Counted from the stretch's first letter, positions 33,501-42,164 are shown. The stretch is DNA of 64,000 nt from Bradyrhizobium amphicarpaeae (GCF_002266435.3 NZ_CP029426.2:3502001-3566000), one strand, 5' to 3'. The notes: generated by a model from the sequence alone, not told the origin. Program-made: numbers and translations.

Positions 33501-34061
33501 GGCGCGCCGGCGGACGGCGACGACATCAGGCACACGGCAAGGCGGTCTCGATCGGACCGCTCGCGCTTGATCTGTGGTTGCCGCAGCCGCGACGAGGTTG
33601 AGCATTTTGAAGTGCGTCCCGGTTGGGGCGTTGCGGCGCAAGCATTCACCGCTGATGCTCCAGGAACGAACATGTGCCGGCAGCGTTCGGCCTGCATGAC
33701 ATGCCCGCGATACGCCAGGCCGATGATGGCGACGTCCGCCAACAGCTTTCGATGCGAACCCTGCCGCGAGATCGTCATCGTGTTCGCAGTCGTCTCGAAA
33801 TTCCTGCCGCCGAAAAACGTGCCGACGGCGAGTCTCGTCGCCGAAGGAGTTGCATCGTGCGCTTTCATCGATCGTTAGGAATCGCTTCGCTCTGATTTTT
33901 CCGACTCCGATTCGTTCTTCGAGAACGAAATGGAGTCGGATGCAGAACATGTTGCACCTGCCGGCGACGGTGCGGTCGTGCGCATCATAACGAGACAGCG
34001 TGATGCTTCGCACAGTCGCGTCCCCGCCTCCTCCGTAAGCCGTAAGGCGAGGGAGAGCGAC
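33501..34061. other. gene-poor stretch with a hairpin repeat
   Basis: About 560 bases. Frames exist on both strands, including a cysteine-containing plus-strand frame at 33672-33878, but none has a convincing ribosome site or recognisable domain. The stretch contains hairpin repeat copy 1 (33900-33940). Confidence 0.4.
33900..33940. repeat. GAACGAA hairpin repeat, copy 1
   Basis: Outer arms TCCGACTCC / GGAGTCGGA and inner arms TTCGTTCT / AGAACGAA with a 3-base loop: a two-part stem-loop of 41 bases. Copies at 34258-34298 and 58561-58599 share the layout. Confidence 0.75.
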
Positions 34062-34208
34062 ATGAATGCATGCTGGTTTCTTGCCGAGATCGCGAAAGTG
34101 TTCTGGTACGATCGGCACCCGCGCTTGCGGAAAGGCAAGCCGTCGGTGCCGCAAGTGCCGCCACCGGGATCGAAATCTCCCGATGCATCGTCTCCCGACG
34201 CGACGTAA
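34062..34208 (+). CDS. 48-residue hypothetical protein
   Basis: A short frame, MNACWFLAEIAKVFWYDRHP with a basic and proline-rich tail (LRKGKPSVPQVPPPG). AGGGAGAGCGAC precedes the ATG at good spacing, the main support. It lies between two copies of the hairpin repeat. Function is unknown. Confidence 0.4.
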   Translation: MNACWFLAEIAKVFWYDRHPRLRKGKPSVPQVPPPGSKSPDASSPDAT

Positions 34209-34527
34209 TCCGATCGTTGCGCGTACGTTTTGTTAATACCTGGTCCGCGCCGATTTCTTCGATTCCGATTCGTTCTTCGCGAACGAAATGGTGTCGAAGC
34301 TGGAACAAAGCCGGTCGGCGGAGCACGGCAGGTCTCAGCTTCACGCAAGACCCGTCGCTGCTCGTCGTGACGGAGGCGTCCTTCAATTCCTAACGAGAGT
34401 TTGCGCCGAAGCCGCTAACCCTATTCGGTTAGGTTAAAAGCCCAATTGCGTTGCGCCCGGCGCTCGTTGCGGTAGGTGTCTGGCAAGGACAAGCAAGAAA
34501 CGACTTTTGCCAAGAAGCAATTTTGCC
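34209..34527. other. gene-poor stretch with hairpin repeat copy 2
   Basis: About 320 bases without a supported gene, locally richer in A and T than its surroundings. It contains hairpin repeat copy 2 (34258-34298). CGGTTAGGTTAA near 34428 recurs near 39223. Confidence 0.4.
34258..34298. repeat. GAACGAA hairpin repeat, copy 2
   Basis: Outer arms TTCGATTCC / GGTGTCGAA (two mismatched or wobble positions) and inner arms TTCGTTC / GAACGAA. Same layout as 33900-33940, 358 bases upstream. Confidence 0.75.
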
Positions 34528-34725
34528 ATGACACCTTTTTCAGAGCCGTCCTTTCACCAAGGCGACCGTCACACCTACCGGCGCGTCGCCATCGTCGGCA
34601 CGCTGTTCTGTCTCGCTTTCGTGCTGATCAGCTTCTCGCTGCGGCCGCAGCTCGATGACACGCGCGTCGCGGTCAAAGCCGACAGGCTGGTGCGCACGGC
34701 GGGACAACCCGCGCACGCGAATTAG
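34528..34725 (+). CDS. small single-pass membrane protein
   Basis: A 65-residue protein, MTPFSEPSFHQGDRHTYRR with a membrane segment (VAIVGTLFCLAFVLISFSL) and a charged C-terminal part. Its stop codon overlaps the stop of the convergent 41-residue gene. Function is unknown. Confidence 0.6.
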   Translation: MTPFSEPSFHQGDRHTYRRVAIVGTLFCLAFVLISFSLRPQLDDTRVAVKADRLVRTAGQPAHAN

Positions 34726-34847
34726 CTCTCATCGCGATGAATGCGATGGTCGGCCGGTGCCTCCAGGCCCGCGGCACCGCGCGAGGCGAACGCCACGAAG
34801 CCGGCATAGCCGGTCAAATTGAGCAGGATATCGAGCCACGCCGGCAT
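34722..34847 (-). CDS. 41-residue hypothetical protein
   Basis: Begins MPAWLDILLNLTGYAGFVAFA, a short hydrophobic helix, then an Ala/Gly/acid-base tail ending HRDES. GAAAGAGGCCGAC lies upstream of the ATG. Its stop overlaps that of the convergent gene at 34725. This kind of tiny frame is typical of the region. Function is unknown. Confidence 0.55.
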   Translation of the reverse strand: MPAWLDILLNLTGYAGFVAFASRGAAGLEAPADHRIHRDES

Positions 34848-34918
34848 GTCGGCCTCTTTCGCTGAGTGAAGACACACCCAACGAACGCGCGCGAAGCCCG
34901 TTCCGCTCCGTTGCGAAC

Positions 34919-35149
34919 TCAGAGCGGAGAGGAGGGGTCGAGCCGGCGGCCGAGGGTCGCGACGGATGCGCTCGACGGCTGCTGTTTCAGGAACTCCGCG
35001 ATCGCCCGCGCCAACTCGCCGTCGCTCATCGGCGTCGGCGGCGGGTGCAGCGTGCCGACGCCGAAGTTGCGAACGATCTCGTCGTAGTGCCGATCGTCGG
35101 ATCGGGGAACCAGCCTGCGGATACGGGCCAGCAAAGCGGATAACGGCAA
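34919..35149 (-). CDS. hypothetical protein
   Basis: About 76 residues from a TTG at 35149 that follows GAGGAGGAGAG; a TTG 12 codons upstream is also in frame. Text such as LSALLARIRRLVPRSDDRHY and MSDGELARAIAEFLKQQPSS suggests a small helical protein. No family is recognised. Confidence 0.5.
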   Translation of the reverse strand: MPLSALLARIRRLVPRSDDRHYDEIVRNFGVGTLHPPPTPMSDGELARAIAEFLKQQPSSASVATLGRRLDPSSPL

Positions 35150-35429
35150 ACTCTCCTCCTCGGTCGTTCGCCCCGCTGGCAGCAATCATCGACTGCTGCC
35201 ATCTGCTCCCTTGAAACCGAAAACCCCGCCGGCATCGCGGAGATGCTGACGGGGTCTCGGTGCTGTCACCTCAACCGGATGGCAGAGGCTCCGCACTTGA
35301 GACTGCAATCTGCCACTGGCGGTTTCGTTCCGGCTGTATGGAATATTTTTGCTGTGGCCGGTTCCGCACCCTGTGCGCAACCATCGCAGGCGCTCGCCGT
35401 TATCTCTGCGAGACGTGAAGGAGAAGAGC

Positions 35430-35723
35430 ATGAAGAAAACACTGGCAGTTCTAGCCACCGTCGCAGCCGTCGGCGTCACTGCGGTCGCGGCTCCTGCGCC
35501 TGCCGAGGCGCGCGGGCGCGGCATCGGCCCGGGCCTCGCATTTGGCCTCGCGGCCGGCGCGATCACCGCGGGCGCCGTCGCAGCGTCGCAGCCCTACGGC
35601 TACGGTTATGGCCCCCGCTACGGTTATTATGGCGGGCCCGGCTACTACTACGGTCAGGGACCCTACGCCTATTACGGCGGCGGACCGTACTACCGGCACC
35701 ATCGCCATTGGCGCCATTGGTAG
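35430..35723 (+). CDS. Gly/Tyr-rich secreted protein
   Basis: A 97-residue protein with a signal peptide (MKKTLAVLATVAAVGVTAVAA then APAPAEA). A glycine/alanine segment (GIGPGLAFGLAAGAITAGAVAA) follows, then a tail of Gly, Tyr and Pro (YGYGYGPRYGYYGGPG) ending in His/Arg/Trp. Likely periplasmic or cell-surface; similar tails occur in rhizobial proteins of unknown role. GAAGGAGAAGAGC precedes the ATG and an intrinsic terminator follows. Confidence 0.75.
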   Translation: MKKTLAVLATVAAVGVTAVAAPAPAEARGRGIGPGLAFGLAAGAITAGAVAASQPYGYGYGPRYGYYGGPGYYYGQGPYAYYGGGPYYRHHRHWRHW

Positions 35724-35735
35724 CCACTCCAAACG

Positions 35736-35766
35736 AAAAGCCCGGAGCGATGCTCCGGGCTTTTTT
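35736..35766. terminator. bidirectional intrinsic terminator
   Basis: Arms AAAAGCCCGGAGC and GCTCCGGGCTTTT, loop GAT, with T runs on both strands. It ends the Gly/Tyr-rich gene and, on the opposite strand, the 54-residue gene. Confidence 0.9.
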
Positions 35767-35789
35767 CATGCGCAGTGATCGGACGCGCG

Positions 35790-35954
35790 TTACGGCCAGA
35801 GCGAGGGCCGCTCGACCTTGCGGGCGTTCTGCAGCGTCGACACGAAATACTCTTCGCGTTCGCGTTTGAATTTTTCCTGCGTGGCACGGAAGGCGGCGAC
35901 ACGGGCGGCGATCTCGTCGCGCTCACGGGCTTTGCGTTCTTCGTCTTCGGTCAT
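35790..35954 (-). CDS. 54-residue charged helical protein
   Basis: Begins MTEDEERKARERDEIAARVA, with heptad-like charge (EKFKREREEYF). Almost entirely helical, possibly a coiled coil. GAGGGGAACGCT precedes the ATG at 35954. The shared terminator follows. Function is unknown. Confidence 0.65.
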   Translation of the reverse strand: MTEDEERKARERDEIAARVAAFRATQEKFKREREEYFVSTLQNARKVERPSLWP

Positions 35955-36193
35955 AGCGTTCCCCTCAAGTTTGCTACTGAACCCAAGCACTGCCGCCGCA
36001 TCATCTTGAGTCGCATCGACACATCCATTGATGCTCCTGATTGGGGCGTCAATGGGGAGGAGGCATTGCAGGATTGTGATATGCGAGGGTCGGAAGAAAT
36101 TGCCGAGCGCATCGCGTTAGCGCTTGATAAGAGCGTCAACAATCTTGCCGCTTGCGCTTGTTGCTGTCAGGCAAAACGAATCGGGAGTTGCGA

Positions 36194-36955
36194 TTGATTG
36201 CATCGGATCTTCAGAGCGGCGTAGAACGGCTCGGCGAGATGATCGCCGGGGCGAGGGTCATCGTGCCGTTCACCGGCGCCGGCATCTCGACCGAATGCGG
36301 CATTCCCGACTTCCGCTCGCCGGGCGGAATTTGGACGCGCAACCGTCCGATCCCGTTCGACGAGTTCGTTGCGAGCCAGGAGGCGCGGGACGAATCCTGG
36401 CGCCGCCGTTTTGCGATGGAGGAGGTCTTCGCGGCGGCGAAGCCCGGCCGCGGCCATCGTGCGCTGGCGTCGCTGTACCGCGCCGGCAAGGTTCCCGCCG
36501 TCATCACCCAGAACATCGACAATCTCCACCAGGCTTCCGGCTTCGCCGGCGAGCACGTGATTGAACTCCACGGCAATACCACTTATGCGCGCTGCATCGG
36601 ATGCGGGCAGGCCTATCCGCTCGATTGGGTGAGGCACCGCTTCGACGGCGACGGCTTCGCGCCCAACTGCACGGGGTGCGATGAACCGGTGAAGACCGCC
36701 ACGATTTCCTTCGGCCAGATCATGCCCGACGATGAAATGCGGCGCGCGACCGCGCTGTCGCAAGCCTGCGATCTCTTCATCGCGATCGGTTCCTCGCTCG
36801 TGGTTTGGCCCGCGGCCGGCTTTCCGATGATGGCGAAGAATGCCGGTGCTCGTCTGGTGATCATCAACCGCGAGCCGACCGAACAGGACGACATTGCCGA
36901 CCTCGTCATCCATGACGACATCGGCGAAGCGCTCGGGCCCTTTGTCGCCAATTGA
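36194..36955 (+). CDS. Sir2-family NAD-dependent protein deacylase
   Basis: About 253 residues. The sirtuin motifs are all present: GAGISTECGIPDFRSPGG, TQNIDNLHQ, catalytic His in ELHGN, and a zinc ribbon with CIGCG and CTGCD. It removes acyl groups from lysines using NAD. The start is uncertain: TTG at 36194 has CGGGAG six bases upstream; TTG codons at 36152 and 36188 are also in frame, and no ATG fits. Confidence 0.93.
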   Translation: MIASDLQSGVERLGEMIAGARVIVPFTGAGISTECGIPDFRSPGGIWTRNRPIPFDEFVASQEARDESWRRRFAMEEVFAAAKPGRGHRALASLYRAGKVPAVITQNIDNLHQASGFAGEHVIELHGNTTYARCIGCGQAYPLDWVRHRFDGDGFAPNCTGCDEPVKTATISFGQIMPDDEMRRATALSQACDLFIAIGSSLVVWPAAGFPMMAKNAGARLVIINREPTEQDDIADLVIHDDIGEALGPFVAN

Positions 36956-37153
36956 GGCGTCAGTTTGATTCGCGGCTCTGCAAGCTGTTCATAGGTTCCG
37001 CCGAATCTCTTTTTTGTCTATGCCTCGCAACCGGGAGTGTTATCTTTTGAGTCGAAAGATTCGCGTCGCGTCCAATTGAGAACATTCTCTTAAGACGCGT
37101 GATTCGAGCGCCGCCGATGTGGCGGGTTGCATGGCAGTGTGGGGTCCGGGGTT

Positions 37154-37816
37154 ATGGGGTCGTCGGACGGATTTGAGTCCAAGAAGCTCGGGGTTCCCGG
37201 GCAGGGAGTATCGTCCGGGCGGATCTCGCCGGGCGAACACGGCGATGCCGGTCGCGACAGCGCTCTCAGTCCGTTCAGCGGATTGGGGGAGGCCAGCGCC
37301 AATCTCGTCGAAGTCCACGGCGTCATCAAATGGTTCGACGCTTCCAAAGGCTACGGCTTCATCGTTCCCGACAACGGCTGGCCGGACGTACTCCTGCACG
37401 TTACCGTGCTTAGGCGCGACGGCTTCCAGACCGCCTATGAGGGCGCCCGCATCGTTGTCGAGTGCATCCAGCGCGCCAAGGGTTACCAGGCGTTCCGCGT
37501 GGTCTCGATGGACGAGTCGACCGCGATCCATCCGGCGCAGATGCTGCCGCCGCGCACTCATGTCACGGTCACCGCGACCAGCGGGCTGGAACGGGCCCAG
37601 GTCAAATGGTTCAACCGGCTGCGCGGCTTCGGCTTCCTGACCTGCGGCGAGGGTACGCCCGACATCTTCGTGCACATGGAGACGCTGCGCCGCTTCGGCA
37701 TGACCGAGCTCAGGCCCGGCCAATATGTCCTGGTCCGTTTCGGGCCGGGCTCCAAGGGCATGATGGCGGCCGAGATCCATCCCGAGACCGGATCGCCGGG
37801 ATTGCAGTCGCACTAA
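37154..37816 (+). CDS. cold-shock protein with two CSDs
   Basis: About 220 residues with two complete cold-shock domains, at roughly residues 55-120 and 145-210. The RNA-binding motifs are KWFDASKGYGFI and KWFNRLRGFGFL, each followed by an acidic/hydrophobic second motif (DVLLHVTVL; DIFVHMETL). An acid/glycine-rich N-terminus precedes them. Such double-CSD proteins are typical of alphaproteobacteria and act as RNA chaperones. A GTG nine codons upstream is an alternative start. Confidence 0.92.
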   Translation: MGSSDGFESKKLGVPGQGVSSGRISPGEHGDAGRDSALSPFSGLGEASANLVEVHGVIKWFDASKGYGFIVPDNGWPDVLLHVTVLRRDGFQTAYEGARIVVECIQRAKGYQAFRVVSMDESTAIHPAQMLPPRTHVTVTATSGLERAQVKWFNRLRGFGFLTCGEGTPDIFVHMETLRRFGMTELRPGQYVLVRFGPGSKGMMAAEIHPETGSPGLQSH

Positions 37817-37951
37817 GTGCGGCGCAGCTCGGGCTCTGGCTTTCATTTCCCGCAATCGTGAGCAGGGGCGTTCTGGGAGGCCGGCGCGGCTCTGGCTTTT
37901 CCGGCGACTGCCGCGTAAGGACTGGTCCAGTCCCACGCCTCGAGTGCCCCC

Positions 37952-38437
37952 ATGAATCCTGATCGTAAGGCTGTCTGGTCCGCTCTGAAGGGCTGGCTTG
38001 CTGCCGTCCTCGTCATCGCCGGCTGTGCCGTTGCCGGCGCGCCCGCCCGAGCCGCCAGCTTCCAGCCGCTCGAGATCGTCACCAAGAACGGCGTGCAGGT
38101 GTTCTCGGTGGAGATGGCGACGACCGAGGAGGAGAAGCAGACCGGCCTGATGTACCGCAAGGAGCTGGCGGACGGCAAAGGCATGCTGTTCGACTTCAAT
38201 CCCGAGCAGGAGGTGTCGATGTGGATGAAGAACACCTATGTCTCGCTCGACATGATCTTCATCCGCGCCGACGGCCGCATCCTGCGCATCGCCGAGAATA
38301 CCGAGCCGATGTCGACCAAGATCATCTCGTCTCGCGGGCCTGCCCGGGCCGTGCTGGAGGTGGTGGCGGGAACGGCGCAGAAATACGGCATCCGGCCCGG
38401 CGACCGCGTCGGCCATCCGCTGTTCGGCAGCAAATAG
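37952..38437 (+). CDS. DUF192-family exported protein
   Basis: A 161-residue protein with a signal peptide (GWLAAVLVIAGCAVAGAPARAA). The DUF192 domain is clear: FSVEMATTEEEKQTGLMYRK, then MLFDFNPEQEVSMWMKNTYVSLDMIFI and an RAVLEVVAGTA segment. It probably works in the periplasm; no reaction is established for the family. tRNA-Pro follows about 95 bases downstream. Confidence 0.92.
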   Translation: MNPDRKAVWSALKGWLAAVLVIAGCAVAGAPARAASFQPLEIVTKNGVQVFSVEMATTEEEKQTGLMYRKELADGKGMLFDFNPEQEVSMWMKNTYVSLDMIFIRADGRILRIAENTEPMSTKIISSRGPARAVLEVVAGTAQKYGIRPGDRVGHPLFGSK

Positions 38438-38532
38438 CGCGGGCTGGCGACCGCCTTGGAGCCTTGATGGCGCCGGTTTGTAAGCTTGCTGGCGCCTTTG
38501 GAAGCGTGTATCGACGGGGCTCGCCGGACATT

Positions 38533-38609
38533 CGGGGTATAGCGCAGCCTGGTAGCGCGGCAGTTTTGGGTACTGCAGGTCGTTGGTTCGAATCCAGCTG
38601 CCCCGACCA
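38533..38609 (+). tRNA. tRNA-Pro (TGG), CCA encoded
   Basis: Acceptor arms CGGGGTA / TGCCCCG, anticodon loop TTTGGGT with anticodon TGG, T-arm GGTTCGAATCC, discriminator A and an encoded CCA at 38607-38609. The D-arm AGCGCAGCCTGGTAGCGC is canonical. Confidence 0.95.
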
Positions 38610-39366
38610 GTCCCGACGTTGAATCTCCTGAGCTTTTTCCCTGCGATTCTGACGTGATTCTGACAGCCCGCCGCTTGTGTCGTCGAGCGAGTTCTCCGCG
38701 ATGTTTCAAGCCGTTGCGCCTGTTGGACCGGAGGCAGAATTACCAACGCCGCATCGAACCTTTGGCTGTCGCCATAGACATATGTCTGTTGGGGATTTCA
38801 GCGCCCAATGTCTAAACGGACGCCGCCAAGCGATGATATTCCGCTTGCGCGGCGTTGCGCTTTTCCAGGTATCGCTTTTCGAATCTGGCCGATCAGTTCG
38901 AGGCGTACCAGCCGAGTGGAAACGGCAGCAGCGGCCATATCCCGTGATTGTCGTTGGCGGCTGTCGGCTCTTGCGCCGGCGTCCTTGTGATGGGCGCAGG
39001 AGGTGTCGATGCCAGCGCCAGGCGCAGGCGTTCACATTGCAAATTCATTGTGGTCGCCCCAACGAGTCGTCTCGAAATTCAACTTGGAAAATTAGACGTC
39101 AGCTCAATCAAATAACTACGCGTCCCGATGACGCGGCATTCTCAAATCGTGAGCGCATTCTAGTTAATTCGGCGGCAGCTTTCAACTGATCTCGGCTCGA
39201 GGCCGGGAGAGGTAAGGTTGACCGGTTAGGTTAAGGGAGAGCGGTTGTTGCGGCCGCTTCGGCGTTCGTTATCAGATCGATTCCGGCTCGCGATGGGCTG
39301 CCTGAAATTCTTGCTCACACAAGGTCACGGTTCGTCGTAGCGCGCGTATCCTGTGAGTTCTGCGTC
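38610..39366. other. gene-poor, relatively AT-rich stretch after tRNA-Pro
   Basis: About 750 bases with no supported gene on either strand. Frames of 100-170 codons exist but have no ribosome site, no domain and an unusual composition. From about 39050 to 39180 the GC content drops noticeably. No second copy of the tRNA 3' end was seen, so an integration site is not shown. Confidence 0.45.
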
Positions 39367-39561
39367 ATGTCCTTCGATCGCAACTTCAAAACCGCCGGTC
39401 CGCAATCGAGCTGGAGCGAGATCTGGCACCTCTGGACCGTGATCGTGCCCCGCCGCTCGATCAACGGGCAGCTCGTGGTCGGCAAGGTCTGGCGCCGCCA
39501 CGACGGCCGCGACTGGATCTACAAGAAATTCACCGAGTTCGACGGCGAAGAAGCCGCCTGA
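39367..39561 (+). CDS. conserved hypothetical protein
   Basis: A 64-residue soluble protein, MSFDRNFKTAGPQSSWSEIW, with a Trp/Arg-rich middle (HLWTVIVPRRSINGQLVVGKVWRR) and DWIYKKFTEFDGEEAA at the end. The pattern is a small beta-sheet. No signal peptide. Function is unknown. Confidence 0.65.
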   Translation: MSFDRNFKTAGPQSSWSEIWHLWTVIVPRRSINGQLVVGKVWRRHDGRDWIYKKFTEFDGEEAA

Positions 39562-39652
39562 AGCGCGATGCGCTTGGAATGAGCCATCATTGCGCCCCGC
39601 GCTATTTGCGAGGCCGTGCGGCCCCCCAACCCGCGTGCCGTTCGCCCGCAAC

Positions 39653-40051
39653 CTATCCGGGCGCCTGGACGCGCGGCAGCGGCAGCTTGAAGTGACGTTT
39701 CGCATAGGCGACGATTTCGGCGTCCGAGGGATGATCGGCGGCTTCCACCGCGGCAATCCGCTTGGCGACATCGGGTGCGCTCGCGCGAATGTGGCTGGCA
39801 AGCTCGGTCTTCGCGCTGGCCGGACCGATGATGAGGATCTCACCGGCGTCGGCCAGGGCTTTGGTCACCTCGCCGTAGAACGCCTTGTCAGGGGCGGCAT
39901 GGCCGCTGCCGATTGCGTTGGCCTTGTGATGAAGGTGGCGCGTCGCCAGTTGCGGATGCAACGTGATTTCGTCCGAGCCGCTCAGGCCGAGATGGAAGAT
40001 CCTGGCCTGCGAATGGTCGATCCATACCACGGCGTGAAAATGAGAGGGCAT
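39653..40051 (-). CDS. eRF1/Pelota-like 'translational machinery' protein
   Basis: A 132-residue protein. HAVVWIDHSQARIFHLGL, then HPQLATRHLHHKANAIGSGH and YGEVTKALADAGEILIIGP, match the bacterial baeRF-type family related to domain 2/3 of eukaryotic release factor 1 and often annotated as translational machinery proteins. The actual role in bacteria is not established. The start at 40051 follows AAGGCTAAAAGCAC. Confidence 0.8.
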   Translation of the reverse strand: MPSHFHAVVWIDHSQARIFHLGLSGSDEITLHPQLATRHLHHKANAIGSGHAAPDKAFYGEVTKALADAGEILIIGPASAKTELASHIRASAPDVAKRIAAVEAADHPSDAEIVAYAKRHFKLPLPRVQAPG

Positions 40052-40218
40052 GTGCTTTTAGCCTTGTCCGAGGGAAGGCCGCCGGTGCGGCGGCGCGTGT
40101 CGCAACGACACTAGGCCGACCGCCGCCGCCTTTGGTTGACCCAAGTCAACCGGTCTTTGTCAATCGATCTCGGCCATGGCGATTGAAGGGGGAACTCCAA
40201 CCGGCAAGCGCTCCCGGC

Positions 40219-41394
40219 TCAGGCCGCTTTCGCCGCGGCTGCCGCTGGCTTGGGGGGCGGTGGCTTGAGCGGCTTGTCCTGCTTCTTCGACCACGAAATG
40301 TAATAGGCCACCGTCGTCATGATCGCGATGCCGGCGATGCTGACGAAGATCTGCGCGAGCAGCGAGCCGGAGCTCATCGACAGCTCGAAATGGCCGACGA
40401 AGGACAGGAACACGCCGACGCAGAACACGGCGAGTGATTGCTGGCCGCAGACGATCAGGGGATCGAACACCTTCCATTCCAGCCCCGGCCATTCCTTCGG
40501 AACGAAGCGGATCACCAGGATCACGATCACGACGAAGTGGATGAAGCGGTAGGGCGCGAGGTTGGTCTTGTCGTTCGGGTTGAAGGCCGAGAACAGCCAC
40601 TCCGGGAACATGCCGCCGAACGCGGGGAAGCGGCCGGCCATGGTCATGACCAGCGCGAACAGGAGATAGCCGAGACACAGCCACAACGTGATCGGCGAGT
40701 TGATCACCGCTCCGGAGCGCCGCGCCCCGCCCATCGCGCACCATGCGCCGAACACGAACAGCACCTGCCAGCAATACGGGTTGAAGTACCACTGGCCGGC
40801 CGGATAGGCGGTCAGATTCCAGCCGAAATGGCGCGCAGTCAGCCACAGCAGGATCGACAGCCCCATCGTCAAATCGGGCTTGCGCAGCATGAACCACAGC
40901 ACCGGCGGAAACAGGCCCATCAGCACGATGTAGAGCGGCAGCACGTCGAGATTGAGCGGCTTGAAGCGAAGGAACAGGCCCTGGCGCAGCGTCTCGGTGG
41001 CGTTGTCGACGAGGCCGGCGACGTTGAACTCGTTGATCATCTCGCTATCGCCGAAGCGCAGCGCCAGATAGCTGATCGAGGCGATATAGATCACGAACAG
41101 GATGATGTGGGCGACGTAGAGCTGCCAGACCCGCTTGGTCAGCCTGGTGGCGCCGACCAGGAAGCCGCGGTCGAGCATCATCCGGGCATAGACGAACGAG
41201 GCGGTATAGCCGGAGATGAACACGAACAGGTCGGCGGCGTCGGAAAAGCCGTAATTGCGCGTCGTCACCCAGTTCACGACGTTGTCGGGAATGTGGTCGA
41301 GGAAGATCGCCCAGTTCGCGACGCCGCGAAACAGGTCGAGCCGGAGGTCACGGCCTTTTTCAGGAAGCGTGGCGTTGATGTTCAGGAAGGCCAT
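40219..41394 (-). CDS. opgC: OpgC-domain membrane protein
   Basis: A 391-residue protein with ten or more membrane segments. The start MAFLNINATLPEKGRDLRLDLFRGVANWAIFLDHIP, with FSDAADLFVFISGY shortly after, is the OpgC acyltransferase hallmark. OpgC succinylates osmoregulated periplasmic glucans at the membrane. The C-terminal tail is rich in Pro, Lys and Ala. The ATG at 41394 is preferred over a frame 30 codons longer. The glucan synthesis genes are not in the window, so the assignment rests on the domain alone. Confidence 0.9.
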   Translation of the reverse strand: MAFLNINATLPEKGRDLRLDLFRGVANWAIFLDHIPDNVVNWVTTRNYGFSDAADLFVFISGYTASFVYARMMLDRGFLVGATRLTKRVWQLYVAHIILFVIYIASISYLALRFGDSEMINEFNVAGLVDNATETLRQGLFLRFKPLNLDVLPLYIVLMGLFPPVLWFMLRKPDLTMGLSILLWLTARHFGWNLTAYPAGQWYFNPYCWQVLFVFGAWCAMGGARRSGAVINSPITLWLCLGYLLFALVMTMAGRFPAFGGMFPEWLFSAFNPNDKTNLAPYRFIHFVVIVILVIRFVPKEWPGLEWKVFDPLIVCGQQSLAVFCVGVFLSFVGHFELSMSSGSLLAQIFVSIAGIAIMTTVAYYISWSKKQDKPLKPPPPKPAAAAAKAA

Positions 41395-41647
41395 GCGACG
41401 GAAGCTCTCGAAGGGGACGGGTACGCCGAGGTCGGCGAGGTGGTGCCGCCGGGCGGGACCCCGGCGCGGAAGGCGGGTACGCAATTGTCACGGTGCAGCA
41501 TAATGACTATACCGTCGCGGAGGGTGCCGGGGCCGGAATCACCGATCAGTTCCCAACCGGTGTCTCTATACTATGCCCGCGGTTTCCACCAACTGCTACC
41601 GTGACGCAGCGAAATCGACGAAAAGACGAAAGAGGCCCGGATCATCC

Positions 41648-41953
41648 ATGACCGCACGCATTTTCAAGCCCGCCAAGAACGCGATGCAATCCGGCCGGTC
41701 AAAGACCAAGGAATGGCAGCTGGACTACGAGCCGGAGCAGCCGCGCTCGGTCGAGCCGCTGATGGGCTGGACCTCTTCCGGCGACATGAAGCAGCAGATC
41801 ACGCTGCGCTTCCACAGCAAGGAAGAGGCGGTCGCCTATTGCGAGCGCAAGGGCATCGCCTACCAGGTCATCGAGCCCCAGGATTCGATCCGCCGTCCGG
41901 TCGCCTATGCCGACAATTTCTCGTTCCGGCGCGGCGAGCCCTGGACGCATTGA
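41648..41953 (+). CDS. NDUFS4-type NADH dehydrogenase accessory subunit
   Basis: A 101-residue protein of the ETC complex I subunit family, homologous to mitochondrial NDUFS4. MTARIFKPAKNAMQSGRSKTKEWQLDYEP opens the protein; WTSSGDMKQQITLRF and YADNFSFRRGEPWTH follow, the usual conserved stretches. It stabilises the NADH-binding arm of complex I and is largely restricted to alphaproteobacteria and mitochondria. A GAGG site precedes the ATG. It is divergent from opgC. Confidence 0.93.
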   Translation: MTARIFKPAKNAMQSGRSKTKEWQLDYEPEQPRSVEPLMGWTSSGDMKQQITLRFHSKEEAVAYCERKGIAYQVIEPQDSIRRPVAYADNFSFRRGEPWTH

Positions 41954-42044
41954 GGGGCCGGCGCGCAGGCGCCCCTAGCCACGCGTGAAAGGGCCGAAAG
42001 GCCGAAATCCCGGTCGCTGGCAGATCGTCAGCCCCGGCAAGGAG

Positions 42045-42064
42045 CCTGGTCGCGGCCGACCAGG
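42045..42064. repeat. short perfect inverted repeat
   Basis: CCTGGTCG and CGACCAGG separated by four bases, upstream of the TetR gene. It may be an operator or a small transcriptional hairpin; no T run follows. Confidence 0.4.
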
Positions 42065-42134
42065 TTGCCGGTCTCATTCCCAAGAGAACAGCACCCCGAC
42101 AGCCGACACCTGCTTCCAACCCAAAGGCGCTCTC

Positions 42135-42164
42135 TTGCGATATACAGACCGATTGGTCTATATA
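42135..42164 (+). promoter_or_regulatory. tetR promoter with embedded operator
   Basis: TTGCGA (42135-42140) and TATATA (42159-42164) are 18 bases apart. The palindrome AGACC-GATT-GGTCT (42146-42159) fills the spacer, so a bound repressor would block polymerase. The start of transcription would fall near the ATG at 42171. Confidence 0.65.

Noticed and set aside
33315..34154. Minus-strand frames across the hairpin repeats
   Set aside because: No ribosome site, no domain, and one of them overlaps the SOS-type gene antisense; composition is irregular.
35223..35258. Hairpin with CCCCG arms before the Gly/Tyr-rich gene
   Set aside because: The stem has several mismatches and no gene ends at it on the strand with the T run; too weak to annotate.
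38236..38709. Minus frame containing GAAGFEPTTCSTQNCRATRLR
   Set aside because: It reads across tRNA-Pro on the opposite strand and is a familiar artefact.
38533..39366. Genomic island integrated at tRNA-Pro
   Set aside because: No repeat of the tRNA 3' end, integrase or mobility gene was found; only the AT content hints at it.
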